Below are positions 1 to 4,392 of a stretch of DNA of 5,369 nucleotides, one piece after another. This DNA is from Deltaproteobacteria bacterium. Lineage in GTDB: Bacteria; Desulfobacterota; WTBG01. The notes beneath the pieces were generated by a model that searched no databases, was not told the origin of the DNA, and saw only the letters and a program-made list of their open reading frames with translations. Position numbers and translations under genes: made by a program. The DNA is taken from contig WTBG01000249.1 in the NCBI GenBank assembly GCA_013139225.1, positions 1-5,369 of the forward strand. The letters are read 5' to 3'. Positions within the stretch are counted from its first letter, which is position 1. Every line of letters starts with the position of its first letter.

Positions 1-660
1 TTCAGCAATGCTTTGCGTTGTTAGTCTCAAGGTCTCAATAAGTGTACCCAATTTTGACCTTTCTAAGTATTTTTCTATCGGTAATGAAACCAGGGCATAG
101 ACATGGCCATTGGGATCAACCCAATAGTTCTCAATTTGACTGTCAAGCAACAATTCATCTACAACCTCATTGATTTCTTGTTTAAATTCTGGTGATAGTT
201 CTTTCAGATCATTGGGAGGTAGCTTGCCGGCTGATTCAATGGTATGTCTTACTGCATCAAGTGTTTTGCTTCGCAACATCATTGCCACATTTGAGCGAGC
301 CTGCTCACTTGCACGCTCTTGTGCAGTTGTGAGTTTGTTGTTTTTAGGACCGATACCTATTGCAAAGATAGTACCTTCCCTATGAGGTAGCTCATCTACC
401 CACTTGGGAGGTATAGAGACGACTATCTTATCTTCAGCAAGTTTTAAAAATCTCACATATTGCTTTGATAATTTATCTATTTTCTGTGAGAGTATTTTTA
501 TTACTTCTACGTTTTGTTTATTCCCTTTCCTTTCTGGTATTAATTCATCATTAATTTTTTCAGTGAGAATTTCAATGTTTCTTTCAATTTCTCTGATACT
601 TTCTTTATAATCTTCCCATGTAGCTATGTTTCCTGTTAATGATTTCACATCAGCTTCCAT
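1..660 (-). CDS. Downstream translatable part of the LPP20-like protein (partial at left edge)
   Basis: If the TAA at 720-718 is real, the first ATG after it in the same frame is at 660-658 (M-E-A-D-V-K). It would give a 220-residue partial product lacking the membrane helix. The product would keep most of the coiled-coil stretch and all of the visible LPP20-like domain. No good Shine-Dalgarno sequence stands in front of this ATG: the nearest purine-rich stretch, AGAGG, is too far upstream. Independent translation is therefore doubtful, and without the helix the product would not be exported or anchored. An automatic gene caller would probably report this fragment. I regard it as the 3' part of the interrupted gene rather than a separate gene. 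Confidence 0.45.
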   Translation of the reverse strand, partial: MEADVKSLTGNIATWEDYKESIREIERNIEILTEKINDELIPERKGNKQNVEVIKILSQKIDKLSKQYVRFLKLAEDKIVVSIPPKWVDELPHREGTIFAIGIGPKNNKLTTAQERASEQARSNVAMMLRSKTLDAVRHTIESAGKLPPNDLKELSPEFKQEINEVVDELLLDSQIENYWVDPNGHVYALVSLPIEKYLERSKLGTLIETLRLTTQSIAE

Positions 661-840
661 TTTTTCAGTGGCTGTTGAGCCTCTTTTCAATCTATTTTTT
701 ATAATGGGAATATCCGTTTAGACGACTTGCTTCAGTTTTGTATTAATCGATGCAAACTGAATTGCTAAGTAGCACAGTAATGCAAGAATGAGTACAATCC
801 CTATAATGAATTGGATTATACGTTTCGTTTTACTCGACAT
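1..840 (-). pseudogene. LPP20-like domain, membrane-anchored coiled-coil protein, interrupted by an in-frame TAA; 5' complete, runs off left edge
   Basis: Starting at the ATG at 840-838, the strand reads 40 codons, hits TAA at 720-718, then stays open in the same frame for 239 codons to the window edge. Residues 1-6 are basic (SSKTKR), 8-30 form one hydrophobic helix, and roughly 45-140 are charged and heptad-like, probably coiled coil. From about 144 comes a domain reading PPKWVDELP, then AIGIGP, then an alanine-rich helix (ASEQARSNVA), and at 240-254 WVDPNGHVYALVSLP. This pattern matches the LPP20-type envelope domain as I recall it. LLC at residues 21-23 is a poor lipobox, so a signal anchor is likelier than a lipoprotein. 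A strong GAGGAGG site (849-855) lies 8 bases before the ATG, supporting that start. The frame continuity suggests one gene with a nonsense change (for example CAA to TAA) or a sequencing error. The gene lies 121 bases downstream of lgt on the same strand. Its exact function is unknown. Confidence 0.72.
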
Positions 841-848
841 GATTGTAA

Positions 849-855
849 CCTCCTC
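849..855 (-). promoter_or_regulatory. Strong ribosome binding site of the LPP20-like gene
   Basis: On the minus strand this reads GAGGAGG, 8 bases before the ATG at 840-838. It fixes the N-terminus of the interrupted gene. It also shows that the short hydrophobic 40-residue segment before the TAA is meant to be translated. Confidence 0.75.
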
Positions 856-961
856 GGTTTGTACCAATCTGTTTAATCATAAAATCTTGGAATAGTAAAG
901 AATTTATGAACTGAAAGTATATTATGCTGGAGGAAGGAAGAACCTTGAAAATCAAGATATC

Positions 962-1765
962 CTAGAAAGAATTAACTTTGCTCTGATTATTTAACTTAGA
1001 CCAAATCAATATACCAACACCTACGAAAAATGGAATGATTGAAAGATATTGCCCCATTGTAAGAAATGAATTTTTAAGCACAAGATGTTCTTTGACAAAC
1101 TCAACCATGAATCTTCCGAAAAAATATACGGTGAGAAACAATCCCGACATAAGTCCAAGCGGACGGTTTTCTTTGCCTGCCCGCTTGTCTGTGAAGTAAA
1201 GAAGCAGAAGCACAAAAATCCCAAGGGCAAATTCATAGAGCTGGCTCGGGTGTCTCGCTACTATTCCACCATCGTAGCGAATAAACTTTACACCCCAGGT
1301 AACATCCGTTGCACTACCGACAATCTCCGAATTAAAAAAATTGCCAAGCCTTACCATGGCTGCTCCTAATGCAGCTGACATTGCAAATCTATCGAATACT
1401 TCTATTATTTTAAGATTGTTTCTTATCGCAAAAGTAATAAGAGCTATCACAAGACCCAGTGTAACCCCATGACTGGATAAACCACCTTTCCAAACATAAA
1501 GTATGGATATTGGATCCGCCAGATATCTTGATCCTCCATAAAAACAACATTCTCCCAGCCTTCCTCCTATAATAATAGCTATAAAACCCCATAGAAAAAA
1601 GCGTTCTGCTAACTCTTTTGGGTATCCCCCTCTCATTATCTGATGTCTCCAGATTAAGTATCCTATAAAAATTGTGGTTGCAAAAATAAGACTATAGTAA
1701 CGAATCTGAATAGGTCCAAGTCGGAGCAGTATGGGATCTAAGTTAAATATAAAACCCTCATTCAT
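962..1765 (-). CDS. lgt: Prolipoprotein diacylglyceryl transferase (Lgt)
   Basis: Lgt is an integral inner-membrane enzyme. It moves diacylglycerol from phosphatidylglycerol to the lipobox cysteine of prolipoproteins, the first step of lipoprotein maturation. The 267-residue length is normal for the family. Visible landmarks are GPIQIRYYSLIF near the start, GGRLGE at 67-72, WKGGLSSHG at 92-100 (His99 matches the conserved His of the HGG region, although the third residue here is V), and RLGNFFNSEIVG at 139-150, the Lgt signature with Arg139, Asn142, Asn145 and Glu147. RHPSQLYE follows at 171-178, then GRFMVEFVKE at 217-226 with Arg218, and MGQ at 237-239. About seven hydrophobic segments are present. 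No essential residue appears lost. The start is supported by AAGGG seven bases upstream and by the family N-terminus. The gene is divergent from the YbjQ-like gene and precedes the LPP20-like gene. No terminator is evident after its TAG, so read-through is plausible. Confidence 0.97.
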   Translation of the reverse strand: MNEGFIFNLDPILLRLGPIQIRYYSLIFATTIFIGYLIWRHQIMRGGYPKELAERFFLWGFIAIIIGGRLGECCFYGGSRYLADPISILYVWKGGLSSHGVTLGLVIALITFAIRNNLKIIEVFDRFAMSAALGAAMVRLGNFFNSEIVGSATDVTWGVKFIRYDGGIVARHPSQLYEFALGIFVLLLLYFTDKRAGKENRPLGLMSGLFLTVYFFGRFMVEFVKEHLVLKNSFLTMGQYLSIIPFFVGVGILIWSKLNNQSKVNSF

Positions 1766-1772
1766 AAGATAT

Positions 1773-1777
1773 CCCTT
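1773..1777 (-). promoter_or_regulatory. Ribosome binding site of lgt
   Basis: AAGGG on the minus strand, seven bases before the lgt ATG at 1765-1763. It supports this start over internal alternatives. Confidence 0.6.
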
Positions 1778-1802
1778 AGTCTATTTATGTAGAAATAATT
1801 TT

Positions 1803-1831
1803 TCTATAACAGAATGATCTTTTAATCCCAA
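1803..1831 (-). promoter_or_regulatory. Likely sigma-70 type promoter of lgt
   Basis: On the minus strand, TTGGGA (1831-1826) is followed after exactly 17 bases by TATAGA (1808-1803). Each hexamer matches consensus at four of six positions. Transcription would start near 1796, giving a leader of about 30 bases that contains the AAGGG ribosome binding site. This is read from sequence only. Confidence 0.45.
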
Positions 1832-1843
1832 AGGTTCTCTTGT

Positions 1844-1863
1844 TTGTAAATATAGGCTTACAA
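1844..1863. promoter_or_regulatory. Operator-like dyad TTGTAA-N8-TTACAA
   Basis: Perfect six-base inverted arms (1844-1849 and 1858-1863) around an AT-rich 8-base centre form a 20-base dyad. It lies just upstream of the predicted lgt -35 hexamer. This geometry suits a dimeric helix-turn-helix regulator, but I do not recognise the site and AT-rich dyads arise by chance. Confidence 0.3.
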
Positions 1864-1890
1864 GAAAATTACCTGATGATAAAAGGAAAA

Positions 1891-1906
1891 ATCCCTGATT
1901 AGGGAT
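1891..1906. repeat. Perfect 16-base palindrome with ATCCCT/AGGGAT arms
   Basis: ATCCCT (1891-1896) and AGGGAT (1901-1906) flank the loop GATT. It sits about 125 bases upstream of lgt in the divergent spacer. It could be an operator or a short hairpin. No T-tract follows directly on either strand in the pattern of an intrinsic terminator, although five A/T pairs follow on the minus strand. Confidence 0.35.
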
Positions 1907-2039
1907 GCTGGGGTATTTTACTTGACGGCATAATAATGTAATATAGAAGCAATAAATTACTAGAATCTATTTTTTTGCAGTTCTGCTTGGATGCTGTCTT
2001 ATTTCACAAAGCATACGGGCATTTTCCTGATGCCGCAGG

Positions 2040-2231
2040 TTATTTATGCATATCCTTTGTATAGCGTGGTTTAGCTTGGTAAATAAACGCTAGAACCCCA
2101 ATGATCAAATACCTGACCTTGTGTTTGTCTTGCAGTTGATGAATATCTTCAAAGTCCTGTATGGCCTCCATTTTCAGGACTTGTCCTTTGCACATGTATC
2201 GGTTCGTGCACGCACTAGCTCTACTTTCATG
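2040..2231 (-). pseudogene. Possible decayed coding fragment, weakly like a transposase N-terminal region
   Basis: From about 2231 the minus strand stays open to a TAA at 2042-2040. Starting at the ATG at 2171-2169, it encodes 43 residues beginning M-E-A-I-Q-D-F-E-D-I and containing HKVRYLIIGVLAFIYQAK. An acidic phenylalanine patch, then a basic patch, then an aliphatic helix is the order seen at the N-terminus of ISAs1/H-repeat transposases, where it typically reads D-x-R...H/Y-P-L...L-x-A. The resemblance is faint. After the TAA, a +1 shifted frame gives N-N-L-R-H-Q-E-N-A-R and continues for about 25 codons to another stop. No terminal repeats or target duplication could be found. Chance is a serious alternative. 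Confidence 0.22.
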
Positions 2232-2427
2232 ATAAGTATAGGGAAATTACACTTGTATGTCAACGAAAACAATCATCTACAGATGTATATAAATCGATTC
2301 TGAGTAAAACTTCACAAAAAGGTCAAGAGTGGTAAAATCTGTTCATGTCCTGCTAGCTGAGATTGGATGGACCTGTCAATGACTGTCGTATTTTTCAGAA
2401 AGTCCCATTTTTGAGAAAGATTATTTG

Positions 2428-2455
2428 TTGACAGGCCTAGAAATGTTGATAAAAT
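2428..2455 (+). promoter_or_regulatory. Strong sigma-70 type promoter of the YbjQ-like gene
   Basis: TTGACA (2428-2433, a perfect -35) is followed after 16 bases by TAAAAT (2450-2455, five of six). The predicted start near 2462 gives a leader of about 49 bases ending in AGGAG (2501-2505), five bases before the ATG at 2511. It is the best promoter match in the window. Confidence 0.65.
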
Positions 2456-2510
2456 AAAATGTTAAGAGGAATATATCAAGAGAGACGGGTTTTGATTTAA
2501 AGGAGATGCC

Positions 2511-3068
2511 ATGAAAACTCTTCGGCAAGTTGGTTCTTTCGTTTTTGTCCTTGGTCTTTTCACTTCACTATTTGCTGGATTGCCGTGGTATGTAACAGTG
2601 GCTGATGACCCAGTTATCCCCTGGTGGCTCAGGATAGCGGTTTACGGTTTCCTGGGTGGTATCCTTGTTGTATTGGTTACATTGGTTTCAGAACAAAAGA
2701 AACAAAAGACATCTGTAGATGAATTTTTAACTGAAGAAACAGCATCTCGGATTTTGCTGTTGAATTCTCTTGAAGTTCCAGGTCGGGAGATTTTGGATAT
2801 TCTTGGTCTTGTTCAGGGTCATACGATATTTGCCATTTGGCTTGGGAAAGATCTATCTGCAATAGTGCGATTGATCCTTGGAGGTGAGTTGACTGAGTAT
2901 ACAGAAATGATGGGAAAGGCTCGTCAAGTGGCTATGAATAGGATGATTGCTCAGGCTGAAAAGAAAGGGGCGGATGCAATCATAAATATTCGTTATACAA
3001 CTACCAGTGTTGTAGGAAGTGCAGCAGAACTTTTTGCTTACGGTACAGCTGTTAAGCTCAGAAAGTAA
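2511..3068 (+). CDS. Membrane protein with C-terminal YbjQ/UPF0145 (heavy-metal-binding-like) domain
   Basis: The protein has 185 residues. Residues 6-28 form a first hydrophobic segment (signal anchor or signal peptide). Residues 37-60 form a second helix starting PWWLRIAVYGFLGG. A charged linker (EQKKQKTSVDEF) follows. The remainder, about 84-184, resembles the YbjQ family: LNSLEVPGREI at the start, a helical middle with KARQVAMNRMIAQAEKKGADA, then IINIRYTTTS and a closing GSAAELFAYGTAVKL. Family proteins are usually about 100-110 residues without membrane segments, so this is an anchored form. YbjQ proteins are pentameric in structural work and annotated as heavy-metal binding, but their role is not established. 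AGGAG five bases before the ATG and the strong promoter support the start. It is a single-gene unit, divergent from lgt and ended by the terminator at 3154-3178. Side of the membrane is uncertain. Confidence 0.85.
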   Translation: MKTLRQVGSFVFVLGLFTSLFAGLPWYVTVADDPVIPWWLRIAVYGFLGGILVVLVTLVSEQKKQKTSVDEFLTEETASRILLLNSLEVPGREILDILGLVQGHTIFAIWLGKDLSAIVRLILGGELTEYTEMMGKARQVAMNRMIAQAEKKGADAIINIRYTTTSVVGSAAELFAYGTAVKLRK

Positions 3069-3072
3069 ATTA

Positions 3073-3149
3073 CCACTCGTGAAACGGGTGGCTTTGTTTT
3101 ACCCGGACGGGTGAAACAAAGGAAGCACGAAAGTGCTGATGTTTCCTTT
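3073..3149 (+). repeat. Three tandem hairpins directly after the YbjQ-like gene
   Basis: Hairpin 1 is CCACTCGT/ACGGGTGG (3073-3080 with 3084-3091, one G-T pair, GAA loop). Hairpin 2 begins at the next base: 3092-3104 pairs with 3109-3121 (CTTTGTTTTACCC with GGGTGAAACAAAG, one G-T pair). Hairpin 3 is AGCAC-GAAA-GTGCT (3124-3137), with an outer stem AAAGGAA/TTCCTTT (3118-3124 with 3143-3149) that overlaps the 3' arm of hairpin 2. Directly adjoining stems with G-T pairs and GNRA-like loops suggest a structured RNA or a palindromic mobile-element end rather than a simple terminator. The family is not recognised with confidence. Ends of IS200/IS605-type elements and their derivatives carry similar hairpins. 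Confidence 0.6.
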
Positions 3150-3153
3150 TGCG

Positions 3154-3178
3154 ACCCCGTGCAAAGCACGGGGTTTTC
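3154..3178 (+). terminator. Rho-independent terminator of the YbjQ-like gene
   Basis: ACCCCGTGC (3154-3162) pairs perfectly with GCACGGGGT (3166-3174) across an AAA loop, and TTTTC follows. The GC-rich nine-base stem and short T-run fit an intrinsic terminator for plus-strand transcription. The T-run is short, so efficiency may be moderate. On the minus strand no T-run follows the stem, so it does not obviously terminate the convergent gene ending at 3198. Confidence 0.7.
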
Positions 3179-3197
3179 AAAGCAAACAATAAATCCT

Positions 3198-4184
3198 CTA
3201 ACGTTGTTTATTACCTAACATCTCAATAAAAACCTCTATCTTCATTCTATTTCTACTATCCAGGGTTGATGGTTGATCCCCCTCTATGGTTAAGATAGGA
3301 AGACTTATTGTCTTCTTTAAAATAGCATCTTCAATCTGTCTAAAGCAAAAAGACTGGACGTAATGGATCAATCCATCGATTTTCCTTCGTTCCACCTCCT
3401 TTTTGATATCTTCAATTCGAGTAAAAATGTCATATGGATAGGTGTATTTTAAATATTGCTCTAATAAAGAAGTGGTGGGGTAGGGCATGCTAAATTGACG
3501 TTGCATTTCGTTAAAGACGACTCTGGCATTTAAACTCTCTATAAACGTATAGAGGTCGCTAAATACTGGCGGAACACCGATGTATCCTAACCTTATCTCT
3601 TCACTGTATCTCGTTCGTTTTTGCAAGGACTTTAAGAAACTGTCTGTTTCTATATCAAATGCTGCGAGGTCCTGGTTCATATCACTGGTGCATACCTGAA
3701 AGTAATGATTTTCCTCACCTGATACAATATCTTCTTCCCACGTTAACTTATCAATGTGATGAACATTTTTCCTGATACCATCTAATTCATGCTTTGCGTT
3801 CAAGCAGTTTTCCTCATTTACCTTATAGTGATCCATCAACTTATTTAAACTTATCGAGAGTAATTCTGGGTCCCTGTCATAGGGATAAAAAAATGGGATA
3901 ACCTGAATTCCTTTAAATTGCAATGTTTCCATAAGGGCATGAGTATTACTGCAATCACCCTGAGTGACGGCAATAACCTCTGAAACATCAGTTTGAAGCA
4001 CAACGCTGTAAATACCTTTAATCCAGTTGCATATGTTTCTGGGGAACCCATCACTCTCTGCTCTTTCAAGCAAAGCCTTCTTATTGGGATGGGTGATAAA
4101 AACATTGTTTAGATCAACAGGTATTTTTTTAGCAGCAACAAGAATTTCCAAAGGGATAGTTGTAGTAAACCCAACTTTATTCAT
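3198..4184 (-). CDS. 2-hydroxyacyl-CoA dehydratase / benzoyl-CoA reductase-type subunit (HgdB-like, iron-sulfur)
   Basis: The 328-residue protein follows the HgdB/BcrBC family pattern. It opens KVGFTTTIPLEILVAAKKIPVDLNNVF, split here by me as the family's first strand and helix, then GFPRNICNWIKG with Cys52, VTQGDCSNTHALMETL with Cys78, a mid-region GYIGVPPVFSDLY at 200-212, and HYVQSFCFRQIED with Cys280. It closes ILTIEGDQPSTLDSRNRMKIEVF at 297-319. Three cysteines at these places are the usual ligands of a [4Fe-4S] cluster. Family members use low-potential electrons from an ATP-dependent activator to dehydrate 2-hydroxyacyl-CoA or reduce aromatic CoA esters. Related double-cubane proteins reduce small molecules. 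No activator or second subunit is visible here, so substrate is unknown. The start matches the family N-terminus, but no Shine-Dalgarno sequence precedes it. The gene ends in TAG and is convergent with the YbjQ-like gene. Confidence 0.87.
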   Translation of the reverse strand: MNKVGFTTTIPLEILVAAKKIPVDLNNVFITHPNKKALLERAESDGFPRNICNWIKGIYSVVLQTDVSEVIAVTQGDCSNTHALMETLQFKGIQVIPFFYPYDRDPELLSISLNKLMDHYKVNEENCLNAKHELDGIRKNVHHIDKLTWEEDIVSGEENHYFQVCTSDMNQDLAAFDIETDSFLKSLQKRTRYSEEIRLGYIGVPPVFSDLYTFIESLNARVVFNEMQRQFSMPYPTTSLLEQYLKYTYPYDIFTRIEDIKKEVERRKIDGLIHYVQSFCFRQIEDAILKKTISLPILTIEGDQPSTLDSRNRMKIEVFIEMLGNKQR

Positions 4185-4226
4185 AGTATTGGTAAAATTA
4201 GAATCCAGAATCTATACCTCAAGTCA
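4185..4226 (-). promoter_or_regulatory. Possible promoter giving a nearly leaderless dehydratase mRNA
   Basis: Reading the minus strand toward the ATG at 4184, TTGAGG is followed after 16 bases by TAATTT, which ends about ten bases before the start codon. The leader would then be only a few bases, consistent with the lack of a ribosome binding site. The -10 match is poor, so this is a weak call. A further TATAGA lies inside the same spacer. Confidence 0.25.
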
Positions 4227-4236
4227 TAAGAAAGTT

Positions 4237-4270
4237 GTCATTGCGGGGGACGAAGTCTCAAAGCAATCTC
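4237..4270. repeat. REP-like intergenic palindrome (GTCATTGCG...AAGCAATCTC)
   Basis: ATTGC (4240-4244) pairs with GCAAT (4263-4267). Inside, GGGAC (4247-4251) pairs with GTCTC (4255-4259, one G-T pair) around a GAA loop, giving a bulged hairpin. From memory, very similar strings (GTCATTGCGAG...CGAAGCAATCTC) are scattered between genes in many bacterial genomes, so this is probably one copy of a dispersed palindromic repeat. Only one copy occurs in this window. It sits between the PiT gene and the dehydratase-type gene. Confidence 0.6.
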
Positions 4271-4341
4271 AAGTTTGATTAGTTATTACTCACGATTGGT
4301 ATTGTTGAAATCAGATATGAAAAGCACAGCGTTTTAAGTGC

Positions 4342-4358
4342 CTAAAGTGAACTAAAGT
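4342..4358. repeat. Direct repeat CTAAAGT x2 with 10-base period
   Basis: CTAAAGT occurs at 4342-4348 and 4352-4358, spaced one helical turn, and a related AAGTG precedes it at 4336-4340. Such spacing suits binding of a tandem-dimer regulator, or the string may be part of a dispersed repeat. It is 35 bases past the PiT stop and about 160 bases upstream of the dehydratase start. Confidence 0.35.
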
Positions 4359-4392
4359 AATATAGACAGAACTTCAAAAACCTTTGTGGTTA

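Larger units (their letters stand above)
1766..2510. other. Gene-poor spacer between divergent lgt and YbjQ-like genes
   Basis: This stretch of about 745 bases has no convincing intact gene on either strand. It contains the lgt promoter and dyads (1803-1906), a possible decayed coding fragment on the minus strand (about 2040-2231), and an inverted repeat reaching into the promoter of the gene at 2511. A plus-strand reading frame at 2121-2303 lacks a ribosome binding site and resembles no family I know. The length is unusual beside the short spacers elsewhere in the window, which fits erosion of a former gene or mobile element. Confidence 0.6.

Noticed and set aside
170..610. Two plus-strand reading frames (170-385 and 404-610)
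   Set aside because: They are antisense to the well-supported LPP20-like reading frame and have no ribosome binding site.
718..840. Independent 40-residue single-helix membrane peptide
   Set aside because: It has a strong ribosome binding site, but the uninterrupted same-frame continuation after the TAA makes an interrupted larger gene the simpler reading.
944..956. CTTGA-AAA-TCAAG hairpin just after the lgt stop
   Set aside because: Only five base pairs, AT-rich, and without a T-run on the minus strand, so not a credible terminator.
2173..2190. AGGAC-TT-GTCCT perfect palindrome
   Set aside because: It lies inside the possible decayed coding fragment; a 12-base palindrome alone is not evidence of function.
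2194..2215. GGTTCGTGC resembling a tRNA T-loop
   Set aside because: No acceptor stem, anticodon arm or D-arm could be fitted around it on either strand.
2121..2303. A 60-codon plus-strand reading frame in the divergent spacer
   Set aside because: No ribosome binding site, no recognisable family features, low-complexity-free but random-looking sequence; it overlaps the possible decayed fragment on the other strand.
4379..4392. AACC/GGTT hairpin followed by T residues just past the PiT stop (minus strand)
   Set aside because: The four-base stem is too weak to call as an intrinsic terminator.
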